NCBI GenBank assembly: GCA_913778765.1
Contig: CAJYXO010000274.1
Coordinates: 1-35,930 of the forward strand
Length of the DNA: 35,930 nt
Direction of reading: 5' to 3'
Source of the DNA: an uncultured Massilia sp.
Lineage (GTDB): Bacteria; Pseudomonadota; Gammaproteobacteria; Burkholderiales; Burkholderiaceae_D
Of this stretch, positions 25,791-32,882 are shown in pieces. Below the pieces are notes generated by a model, which saw only the letters and a program-made list of their open reading frames with translations, ran no database searches and was not told the DNA's origin. Position 1 is the stretch's first letter, and every line of letters begins with the position of its first letter. The position numbers were made by a program, and so were the translations under genes.

Positions 25791-26569
25791 AGCCTTTGAC
25801 TATCCTTTTTGCCGCCGGCCTGGCCGCGGCGCCCGTCCTGGCGCTGGCCGACAACCCGGTTCCCGCTGCCGCCGCCGCCGCACCGATCGTGGTCTCCGGC
25901 ACCGTCGCCGACGATGCCAGCAAGGCCTTCCTGCTCGCGCGCCTGCGCGCCGTGTACGGCAACGAGCGCGTGGTCGACCAGTTGGCGGTCGGGCGGGTCT
26001 CGGCGCCGCCGAACTGGAACGAGCACGTGGCCAGGCTGATCGGGCCGAACCTGAAACTGGTCACGCGCGGCCAGCTGCAGGTGGACGGCAACAGCGTCAG
26101 CCTGCGCGGCGACGTCGCCAGCGAAGCGCAGAAGCAGCAGATTGCCGGCGAACTGGCGATGAACCTCGATGCCAGCTACACCGTGAACAACGGCCTGCGC
26201 GTGGCGGCGTCGGAGCAGGGCATGCTGGACGCCGCGCTGGCCGACCGCATCATCGAGTTCGAGTCGGGCAAGGCGACGCTGGCCGATTCCGGCAAGGCCA
26301 TCCTCGACCAGATGAGTTCCGTGCTGCTGGGGCTGAAGGACAAGAAGGTCGAAGTGATCGGCCACACCGACAACGCCGGCTCGCGCGCGGGCAACCTGTC
26401 GCTCAGCCAGGCCCGCGCCGAGGCCGTGAAAGCCTACGTGGTCGGGCGCGGCGTCAAGGCGGAGATGGTATCGGTGTCCGGCGAAGGCCCGGACCGGCCG
26501 GTGGCCGACAACCGCACGCCGGAGGGCAGGGCGCGCAACCGGCGGATCGAGTTCAAAGTCGTGCAGTAA
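25787..26569 (+). CDS. OmpA-family periplasmic peptidoglycan-binding protein with BON-like domain (T6SS)
   Basis: A 260-residue protein from a GTG start that overlaps the tagF stop as GTGA; the longer frame upstream is tagF read out of frame. A signal peptide (about 1-21, ending VLALA) is followed by a BON-like region (about 40-125), then a C-terminal OmpA-like domain with IIEFESGKATL, VEVIGHTDNAGSRAGNLSLSQARA and GRARNRRIEFKV. The last part contains the Asp and Arg used to bind diaminopimelate. TssL here lacks its own OmpA domain, so this protein probably provides the wall anchor for the membrane complex, in the manner of TagL or TagN. Confidence 0.85.
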   Translation: MKPLTILFAAGLAAAPVLALADNPVPAAAAAAPIVVSGTVADDASKAFLLARLRAVYGNERVVDQLAVGRVSAPPNWNEHVARLIGPNLKLVTRGQLQVDGNSVSLRGDVASEAQKQQIAGELAMNLDASYTVNNGLRVAASEQGMLDAALADRIIEFESGKATLADSGKAILDQMSSVLLGLKDKKVEVIGHTDNAGSRAGNLSLSQARAEAVKAYVVGRGVKAEMVSVSGEGPDRPVADNRTPEGRARNRRIEFKVVQ

Positions 26570-26705
26570 ATTCGGGGTCAGAGCGCTTTTTTTGGAAACG
26601 ACTTCTGTGCAAGTTTTCGCAGGCGCCGGTGAGGGTTTCCCCGCCAGCGCCTGCCAAAACTGCCAGCAGATCAATTGCTCAAAAAAGTGCTCTGACCCCG
26701 AATTT
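26568..26705. repeat. Long palindromic repeat element between convergent T6SS operons
   Basis: Outer arms at 26568-26592 and 26681-26705 are 25-bp inverted copies with one mismatch, each containing TTCGGGGTCAGAGC and a T-tract. Inside, GTTTTCGCAGGCGCCGG (from 26612) pairs imperfectly with a complementary segment ending near 26662, so the entire ~138 bases can fold into one large stem-loop. The T-tracts make it a plausible bidirectional terminator for the convergent ompA-like and tssL genes. The GGGGTCAGA core resembles dispersed palindromic repeats of REP/RAYT type; that link is from memory and not verified. The left arm overlaps the upstream stop codon. Confidence 0.8.
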
Positions 26706-26718
26706 TTGACCCTGGATT

Positions 26719-27483
26719 TCAGGGCAGGGTGATCGTCACATTGGCCGAGCGCGGCGGCAGTTTCACCAGGTCGTTGTAGCCGGCCATCGCCACGTCGGTC
26801 TCGTGCGCCAGCGCGGTGCGGAAGCCCAGGTAGCCGCCCAGCGTCACCACCGCGAACACCATCGACAGGGCCCACAGCGACAGGTCGCTGCCCAGCTTGT
26901 GGGCGATGTGGTCCGGGCGTTCGGCGTGCGGCGCGAAACCGCGGCTCTTGCCGCGCATGCGGGCGATTTCGTCGCCCAGGCGGGCGGTCAGGTAGGCCAG
27001 CTTGTCCTTGCCGTCCAGCGCGAAGCGGCCCTCGAAGCCGAGCAGCAGGCAGACGTGGAAGACCTCCAATGCCTGCAGGTGCACGGCGCCCTTGGCGCGC
27101 AGGTCTTCGAGGCGCTGGAAGAAATGCTCGCCGGCGAGCTGGTCGCCGAACAGCCGCAGCTGCAGCGGGCGGGTCTCCCAGGCTTCGCGGATCTCGTAGT
27201 CGGAGCGCAGGATGATCTCGTCGACCGCCGCGCAGAACGCATACTTGGCGGCGGTGACGTCGTCGGCCGGTACGCCGAGCGCCTTGGCGTTGCGGTCGAC
27301 ATCGCCGAGGAAACGCGTCATGTGGTCGGCGAAGGCGGTCTTGTCGTGCGGGCCGCAGCCGTTCTTCAGCAGGAACAGCGCGTAGAAGCCCTCGTACATG
27401 ATGTCGACGAGCGAGGTGGGGGTGCTGCCGGCGCCATTCCGGTCCGGCTGGGGCGCGGCGCGCCGTTCGACGTGTTGGCTCAT
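26719..27483 (-). CDS. tssL: T6SS inner-membrane protein TssL (DotU family)
   Basis: A 254-residue protein with a cytoplasmic helical DotU domain: LVDIMYEGFYALFLLKNG near the N-terminus, FCAAVDEIILRSDYEIREAW, and HFFQRLEDLRAKGAVHLQALEVFHVCLLLGFEGRF. A single transmembrane helix follows near the C-terminus (LWALSMVFAVVTLGGYLGF) with a short periplasmic tail. It lacks the OmpA-like peptidoglycan-binding domain found in extended TssL proteins; that domain is in the separate convergent gene nearby. It forms the inner-membrane complex with TssM and contacts the baseplate through TssK. The ATG overlaps the tssK stop (ATGA). Confidence 0.93.
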   Translation of the reverse strand: MSQHVERRAAPQPDRNGAGSTPTSLVDIMYEGFYALFLLKNGCGPHDKTAFADHMTRFLGDVDRNAKALGVPADDVTAAKYAFCAAVDEIILRSDYEIREAWETRPLQLRLFGDQLAGEHFFQRLEDLRAKGAVHLQALEVFHVCLLLGFEGRFALDGKDKLAYLTARLGDEIARMRGKSRGFAPHAERPDHIAHKLGSDLSLWALSMVFAVVTLGGYLGFRTALAHETDVAMAGYNDLVKLPPRSANVTITLP

Positions 27484-28826
27484 GATGCGATCGCAATCAG
27501 TTCGAGTTTGAGGTCGCGGATCCCGTTCGGCACGTAGATCGAGATCGCCTGGGCTTTCAGCATGCTTTCGTACAGCACGCCCCGGTTTTCCAGCACAAAA
27601 TAATAGGTGTCGGGCCGCACCGGCACCGCGCTCGGCACCTGCGGCGCATGCACCAGGCGCACGCCGGGCATGGCCGACAGCACCAGCTTGTCGACGTCTT
27701 CGGGGGCGCCGATCTTGAAGCGCAGCGGCACGATCTCGACCAGCTGCAGGGCCGGCATGTCGGCCGCCACGCCCAGGAACAGCGTGGTCTGGCCGTTGAT
27801 CTTGCCGGAATCGAGCGCGCCCAGGTGGTAGGACGGCCGTTCGTTGGTCAGCGCGATCGAGAAGTACTTCGACGAGATCACGGTGTCCAGCAGCTCGCGC
27901 AGGATGGCGTCCAGGCGCGCGAAGGCCGGACCCGGATCCTGGTGCACATAGGCCGGCAGGTCCTCGAGCTTGCTGCTGCGCGAGAAGGTCATCAGGCCGC
28001 CGGCGAGCCCCAGCAGTTCCTGGAACAGGCGCTCGGGATGCAGCTCGCGGTGCGCCAGGAAGTGGGTCAGCGCCGCATAGCCGCTGCTTACCGTGTGCAG
28101 CAGCCAGAAGGAGGCGACGTCGCCGCCGCGCAGCTCGACCACGTTCTTGCTCGGCTCGCGGTAATGGCCATACAGCGCGTGCACCTTGGCCAGCAGCTTT
28201 TCCATCAGCCGCGTCAGCATGCCGTGCAGGCCGGGCGCGCCGTCGATCGACAGGCTGGGCGGCACGAAAGCGTGGTCGACTTCGAACCCGCCGGTGGGCA
28301 CGCGGCGCAGGCGCACCAGCGGGATGGTCTCGTAGGCTTCGAGCGGCTCCAGTTCGGAGACCAGGCGCAGGCTGCGGGTCAGGTAGGCCACCGGCGCGCT
28401 GGCGGCATCGGTGAACAGGTCGAAGGTGTCGTGCTCGGTTTGGCCGAAGCGGACGTCGTGGCGGGTGTCGCCGCGCGCCGCGCAGTTCTCGCCGTGGTCC
28501 TTCAGCGCCGGCAGGGCCGCGTGGAAGGTCAGGGTCTGCGGGGAGTCGCTCAGTTCGCCCAGGCGGACCTGGGGCGGCAGGGCTTCGCGGTCGGGCGCGT
28601 GCAGGATTTCGCCGTCCGGGAAGATCAGCGACAGGCCGGTGATGCGCAGGGTATCCGCCTTCAGGGCGTCGAGATCGATCTCGAGTTTGCGCACGCCCCA
28701 GCAGTAGGGATGCAGGGCGGCGGCGGTGTCGTTCAGGCGCGCTTCGTGGTAGCGGTCCTGCTGCTGGAAATGCTGGGGGCGCAGGAACAGGCCCTCGCCC
28801 CACAAGACCTTCGATGGTGGTTTCAC
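27480..28826 (-). CDS. tssK: T6SS baseplate adaptor TssK
   Basis: A 448-residue protein with the diagnostic N-terminus KVLWGEGLFLRPQHFQQQDRYHEA and the later motif LPLRFKIGAPEDVDKLVLSAMPGV-like segment of TssK (ImpJ/VasE). TssK trimers link the TssFG wedge of the baseplate to the TssL/TssM membrane complex. I chose the GTG at 28826, which has GAGG five bases upstream and gives a family-length protein starting MKPPSKVLWGEG. A further GTG at 28862 would add 12 residues (VARRFTTSSEAS) that do not look conserved, so it is less likely but possible. It lies downstream of tssJ and overlaps tssL. Confidence 0.92.
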   Translation of the reverse strand: MKPPSKVLWGEGLFLRPQHFQQQDRYHEARLNDTAAALHPYCWGVRKLEIDLDALKADTLRITGLSLIFPDGEILHAPDREALPPQVRLGELSDSPQTLTFHAALPALKDHGENCAARGDTRHDVRFGQTEHDTFDLFTDAASAPVAYLTRSLRLVSELEPLEAYETIPLVRLRRVPTGGFEVDHAFVPPSLSIDGAPGLHGMLTRLMEKLLAKVHALYGHYREPSKNVVELRGGDVASFWLLHTVSSGYAALTHFLAHRELHPERLFQELLGLAGGLMTFSRSSKLEDLPAYVHQDPGPAFARLDAILRELLDTVISSKYFSIALTNERPSYHLGALDSGKINGQTTLFLGVAADMPALQLVEIVPLRFKIGAPEDVDKLVLSAMPGVRLVHAPQVPSAVPVRPDTYYFVLENRGVLYESMLKAQAISIYVPNGIRDLKLELIAIAS

Positions 28827-28894
28827 GGATGCCTCGGATGAAGTGGTGAATCGACGTGCCACAAATCTCTAGCTTGGAGGAAACCCCGAAGACT

Positions 28895-29482
28895 TCATTG
28901 ACATCGCACAAGCGATAAGGGCTTGACAGCACCGCCGGCCACAGCGCCACTCGCATTCATCGCGCAGGCATGCAGGCCGACGGTGACACCGGCCCGTTCC
29001 GCCTCGGGCGCGGCCACGGCCAGGCGCCAGCCTTGCATCTGCGGCGCATGGAACAGCGCCACCACGCCCAGCCAGCCGGCCTCGCGCGGCAGCTTTTCGT
29101 TGAGCTCGAGCTGCTGGCCCGGCACCAGGGTCAGCTCCTTTACCTCGACCAGGTCGGCGCCCAGCGACTCGCGCTCGGCTTGCGGCGACAGGAAGGCGGC
29201 ATACGGCGCCTGCTCGAAGGCGGTGCGCTGGCGCAGCTTGTAGACCCGCACCAGCAGCGCCAGCGACTGTCCGCGCGCGTCGACGTTGAGGCGCTTGGCG
29301 GCGTGCAGGCGCAAGGCCACGTTGCGCTCCGGCAGCTGGGACTCAGGGATGGGCGCCGGCTTGCGCAGGCCGGCCGCTTCGAGCAGGCCGCCGGGCGCGG
29401 CGCCGCCGCCATTGGCGCAGCCGGCCAGCAGCGTGGCGGTCATCACAAAAGGTAAAAGTACAGCACAGCGAACTGCAGCCAT
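28895..29482 (-). CDS. tssJ: T6SS outer-membrane lipoprotein TssJ
   Basis: A 195-residue lipoprotein: MAAVRCAVLLPFVMTATLLA followed by G-C, lipobox L-A-G-C with lipidated C22. The mature part has a transthyretin-like beta-sandwich pattern with ALLVRVYKLRQRTAFEQAPY, LVPGQQLELNEKLPREAGWLGVVALF and WRLAV, typical of TssJ. It anchors the TssM periplasmic domain at the outer membrane. I placed the start at 29482 because it puts the signal peptide at the N-terminus; the open frame reaches 33 codons further without family features. It is first in the leftward tssJ-tssK-tssL operon. Confidence 0.9.
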   Translation of the reverse strand: MAAVRCAVLLPFVMTATLLAGCANGGGAAPGGLLEAAGLRKPAPIPESQLPERNVALRLHAAKRLNVDARGQSLALLVRVYKLRQRTAFEQAPYAAFLSPQAERESLGADLVEVKELTLVPGQQLELNEKLPREAGWLGVVALFHAPQMQGWRLAVAAPEAERAGVTVGLHACAMNASGAVAGGAVKPLSLVRCQ

Positions 29483-29670
29483 GGCGAATGTGCCTTCAGG
29501 AAAGTATCGACAGCCACATTTAAAGGTTATCGCCGCTGGTATGCCGTGAGCCTGCGCAAGCGCCGCTTCGACGGCGCGCAACAGCCGGGATCACCGAAGT
29601 TGACACCACGCAATTCTTCCATGAAACCCCGCGCCAATAATGGCGCTTGATTTCACCTAGGGAGAGCGAG
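29483..29670. promoter_or_regulatory. Divergent T6SS promoter region with inverted repeat
   Basis: A 188-bp spacer between tssJ (leftward) and the lipoprotein-tssBC operon (rightward). It contains a perfect inverted repeat GCGCCA-ATAA-TGGCGC at 29631-29646 and a lone TTGACA at 29600-29605 with no well-spaced -10. I found no sigma-54 -24/-12 pair. The repeat could be an operator, but this is not established. Confidence 0.4.
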
Positions 29671-30249
29671 ATGAAGTTTCAACGCCTGATGCCAAGCCTG
29701 GTCTGTGTTGCGCTGCTGTCGGCCTGCGCCAGCAGCGGCCCGGGAACCGGCAGCACGAAAACGGCGCCCACCATGGCCGCCGCCATGGCCGACGTCGACG
29801 CCGCCGTGATCGCCGGCCAGAACGACAAGGCCTACGCCCTGCTGAAGAGCGCCGGCGCCACCTTCCCGACCGACAAGACGCCGTGGGTAAGGATGGCGCA
29901 GATGCGCTTCGACAGCACCGATTACGGCGACGCGATCGTCAACGCCTTGGAAGCGCTGGAGCGCGACCCCGACGATACGCTGGCCAACAGCATCGTCGCC
30001 GTCAGCGGCCTGCGCGTGACCAGCAAGGCGCTGGCCGACCTGAGCCAGAAGAACAACCTGAGCGGCAACGTGCGCACCGAAGCCCAGGAGCTGGCCAGGC
30101 TGCTGCGCAGCAGCCTCGGCGAAGAAGTGCTGGTGGCCAACGGCGGCCGCCCCGCTGCGGCGCGCCCGACCACGGCGCCGGCCCGGAAGGTGATCGCGAC
30201 GCCCCCCGCGCGTGCGGCCAGCAACGATCCCTTCGGCGCGCTCAAGTAA
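29671..30249 (+). CDS. TPR-like lipoprotein at head of the T6SS sheath operon
   Basis: A 192-residue protein with a lipoprotein signal MKFQRLMPSLVCVALLSAC (lipobox L-S-A-C, C19). The mature part has helix pairs with a tetratricopeptide-like pattern: AAVIAGQNDKAYALLKSAGA, then RFDSTDYGDAIVNALEALERDPDD. A Pro/Ala/Thr-rich tail ends in NDPFGALK. The ATG follows GGGAGAG. It lies 25 bases before tssB, so it belongs to the T6SS operon, where small accessory lipoproteins (TagM-like) occur, but I do not recognise a named family and its role is open. Confidence 0.75.
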   Translation: MKFQRLMPSLVCVALLSACASSGPGTGSTKTAPTMAAAMADVDAAVIAGQNDKAYALLKSAGATFPTDKTPWVRMAQMRFDSTDYGDAIVNALEALERDPDDTLANSIVAVSGLRVTSKALADLSQKNNLSGNVRTEAQELARLLRSSLGEEVLVANGGRPAAARPTTAPARKVIATPPARAASNDPFGALK

Positions 30250-30274
30250 TCCTTCAACCCAGCCTGGAGCCGAC

Positions 30275-30778
30275 ATGCCCAAGAACGAAAGCGTGCAGAA
30301 ACGCCTGCAGAAAGTGCGCGCGCCGCGCGTGCAGATGACCTACGACGTCGAGATCGGCGACGCCATCGAGAACAAGGAGCTGCCCTTCGTGGTCGGCGTG
30401 CTGGGCGACTTCGGCAGCGATCCCGACGCCGCCAGGAAGCGCCTGAAGGACCGCAACTTCGTCAACGTCGACGCCGACAACTTCGACGAAGTGCTGAACG
30501 CGGTCGCCCCGGTGGCGAATTTCCGCGTCAAGAACCAGCTGTCGCCGGAAGGCGGCGAGTTCGCGGTCAGTCTGCAGTTCCGCGAGATGGCCGATTTCCG
30601 TCCCGAGTCGGTGGTGCAGCAGGTGGCGCCGCTGAAGGGGCTGCTGGAAGCGCGCAGCAAGCTGGCCGACCTGCGCAACAAGCTGGCCGGCAACGACAAG
30701 CTGGAAGACATCCTGAACGACGTGCTGACCAACACCGAAAAGCTGGACGGCCTGCGCAAGACCAGGGAGGAGAAATAA
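30275..30778 (+). CDS. tssB: T6SS contractile sheath small subunit TssB (VipA)
   Basis: A 167-residue protein with family signatures KNESVQKRLQKVRAPRVQMTYDVE, ELPFVVGVLGDFG and NFDEVLNAVAPVANFRVKN, and the C-terminal helix NDKLEDILNDVLTNTEKLDGL that ClpV-related remodelling and TssC packing involve. TssB and TssC form the contractile sheath around the Hcp tube. Length is typical. It is followed one base after its stop by tssC, with the tssC ribosome-binding site inside the tssB end. Confidence 0.96.
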   Translation: MPKNESVQKRLQKVRAPRVQMTYDVEIGDAIENKELPFVVGVLGDFGSDPDAARKRLKDRNFVNVDADNFDEVLNAVAPVANFRVKNQLSPEGGEFAVSLQFREMADFRPESVVQQVAPLKGLLEARSKLADLRNKLAGNDKLEDILNDVLTNTEKLDGLRKTREEK

Positions 30779-30779
30779 G

Positions 30780-32276
30780 ATGGCAGCGATCCTCGACGCG
30801 GCCGGCGCCCCGCAGACTGGCGCCGCGGTCGAACTGGACACCAGCCTGCTCGACCAGATCGTCGAGCAGAGCCGGGTGGCGAAGTCGAGCAGCGAGCACG
30901 AACGCGCGCGCGACATCATCTCCGAACTGGTGACCCAGGTGATGGACGGCACCATGGTCATTTCCAGCAATCTGTCGGCGACCATCGATGCGCGCCTGGC
31001 GGAACTGGACCGCATGATCTCGAGCCAGCTTTCGAGCATCATGCACGCGCCCGAGTTCCAGAAGCTCGAGCGCAGCTGGACCGGCCTGAATTACCTGGTG
31101 CGGAACACCTCGACCTCTTCCTCGCTGCAGATCCGCATGCTGAACGCCACCAAGCGCGAACTGGTGAAGGACTTCCAGTCGGCGCTGGAGTTCGACCAGA
31201 GCAGCCTGTTCAAGAAGATCTACGAAGAGGAATTCGGCACCTTCGGCGGCGCGCCCTACGGCGCCCTGATCGGCGACTTCGAGATCAGCCGCCAGCCGGA
31301 AGACGTCTACTTCCTCGAACAGATGTCGCACGTGGCCGCGGCCAGCCACGCGCCCTTCATCACCTCCTGTGCGCCCGAGCTGTTCGGCGTCGAGAGCTTC
31401 GGCGATCTCGGCAAGCCGCGCGACCTGGCCAAGGTCTTCGACACCGTCGACTATGCGAAGTGGAAGGCCTTCCGCGAGTCGGAGGATGCGCGCTACGTCG
31501 GCCTGACCCTGCCGCGCTTCCTGGGCCGCCTGCCGTACAACCCGATGGACGGCATGGCCACCGAAGGCTTCAATTACGTCGAGGACGTCGACGGCAGCGA
31601 TCACCAGAAGTACCTGTGGTGTAACGCCGCCTATGCCTTCGCCACCAAGCTGACCAAGGCCTTCGAGGACTACGGCTGGTGCGCGGCGATCCGCGGCGTC
31701 GAGGGCGGCGGCCTGGTCGAGAACCTGCCGACCCACACCTTCAAGACCGACGAAGGAGAGGTCGCGCTGAAATGCCCGACCGAGCTGGCGATCACCGACC
31801 GCCGCGAGAAGGAGCTGTCGGACCTGGGCTTCATCTCGCTGGTGCATTGCAAGAACACCTCGTACGCGGCCTTCTTCGGCGCCCAGTCGGCGCAGAAGCC
31901 GCGCAAGTACGCCAACGACGCCGCCAACGCCAACGCGCTGTTGTCTTCGCAGCTGCAGTACATCTTCGCGGTCTCGCGCATCGCCCACTATATGAAGGCC
32001 ATGATGCGCGACAAGATCGGCAGCTTCGCCGCCGCCTCGAATGTCGAGGATTACCTGAATCGCTGGCTGACCCAGTATGTGCTGCTGGACGATAACGCGA
32101 GCCAGGAACAGAAGGCCCAGTTCCCGCTGCGCGAAGCCAGCGTGCAGGTGGCCGAGGTGCCGGGCCGGCCGGGCGTCTACCGCGCGGTGTCCTTCCTGCG
32201 CCCGCACTTCCAGCTCGACGAGCTGTCCGTTTCGCTCCGACTGGTCGCGGAGCTGCCGCAATCGACCAAATCCTGA
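30780..32276 (+). CDS. tssC: T6SS contractile sheath large subunit TssC (VipB)
   Basis: A 498-residue protein with the very conserved TssC segments EFQKLERSWTGLNYLVRNT, IYEEEFGTFGGAPYGALIGD, LPRFLGRLPYN and YLWCNAAYAFATKLTKAFEDYGWCAAIRG, ending in the FQLDELSVSLRLVAELP C-terminus. It polymerises with TssB into the sheath whose contraction drives Hcp outwards, and ClpV recycles it. A good GGGAGGAG site precedes the ATG. Confidence 0.96.
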   Translation: MAAILDAAGAPQTGAAVELDTSLLDQIVEQSRVAKSSSEHERARDIISELVTQVMDGTMVISSNLSATIDARLAELDRMISSQLSSIMHAPEFQKLERSWTGLNYLVRNTSTSSSLQIRMLNATKRELVKDFQSALEFDQSSLFKKIYEEEFGTFGGAPYGALIGDFEISRQPEDVYFLEQMSHVAAASHAPFITSCAPELFGVESFGDLGKPRDLAKVFDTVDYAKWKAFRESEDARYVGLTLPRFLGRLPYNPMDGMATEGFNYVEDVDGSDHQKYLWCNAAYAFATKLTKAFEDYGWCAAIRGVEGGGLVENLPTHTFKTDEGEVALKCPTELAITDRREKELSDLGFISLVHCKNTSYAAFFGAQSAQKPRKYANDAANANALLSSQLQYIFAVSRIAHYMKAMMRDKIGSFAAASNVEDYLNRWLTQYVLLDDNASQEQKAQFPLREASVQVAEVPGRPGVYRAVSFLRPHFQLDELSVSLRLVAELPQSTKS

Positions 32277-32307
32277 TTTCATCCACCAACGACGACTGGA
32301 GTAAGAA

Positions 32308-32799
32308 ATGGCAATTGACGTGTACCTGCAAATCGACGGCATCAAGGGCGAATCGGCGGACGACAAGCACAAGGACTGGATCGAGTGCAAATCGGTGGAC
32401 TGGGGCGTGATCCAGCCGAAATCGGCGACCTCATCGACCGGCGGCGGCCACACCGCCGAGCGCTGCGAGCACAAGGAGATCGAGCTGATCAAGCTGGCCG
32501 ACCTGTCCTCGCCGGTGCTGCTGCAGACCTGCTCGTCGGGCAAGACCATCCCCAAGGCCAAGTTCGAATTCATGCGCGCCGACGGCCAGGGCGAGCGCAT
32601 CAAGTACTTCGAGATCGAACTGGAAAACGTGCTGATCGGCTCGATCAAGCCGGAAGTGGCCGAAGGCGATTTCATGCACGAGAAGGTCGGCCTGAAGTTC
32701 TCCAAGGTGAAATGGAAGTACACCCAGCAGAAGATCGGCGGCGGCGCCGGCGGCAACACGTCCGGCGGCTGGGACCTGGCCTCCAACAAGATCGCCTGA
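32308..32799 (+). CDS. hcp: T6SS tube protein Hcp
   Basis: A 163-residue Hcp1-family protein: MAIDVYLQIDGIKGESAD, WGVIQPKSATSSTGGGHTAERC, LIKLADLSSPVLLQTCSSGKTIPKA and IEIELENVLIGS-like strands, ending in a Gly-rich tail GGGAGGNTSGGWDLASNKIA. Hexamers stack to form the expelled tube and carry small effectors. It is followed by an intrinsic terminator-like hairpin before clpV, which would let hcp be expressed above the downstream genes. Confidence 0.96.
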   Translation: MAIDVYLQIDGIKGESADDKHKDWIECKSVDWGVIQPKSATSSTGGGHTAERCEHKEIELIKLADLSSPVLLQTCSSGKTIPKAKFEFMRADGQGERIKYFEIELENVLIGSIKPEVAEGDFMHEKVGLKFSKVKWKYTQQKIGGGAGGNTSGGWDLASNKIA

Positions 32800-32845
32800 T
32801 CCGACGCAATCACTTGCTTGCTGCGCTCCGCTGCCAGCGCGCTTT

Positions 32846-32872
32846 CCGCGGCCATGTGCCGCGGTCTTTTTT
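32846..32872 (+). terminator. Intra-operon terminator/attenuator between hcp and clpV
   Basis: A perfect 7-bp stem CCGCGGC/GCCGCGG with a CATGT loop, followed by TCTTTTTT. The T-tract runs straight into the clpV ribosome-binding region (GGAG at 32873-32876). Partial termination here would raise the hcp to clpV ratio. Confidence 0.8.
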
Positions 32873-32882
32873 GGAGCCCACG

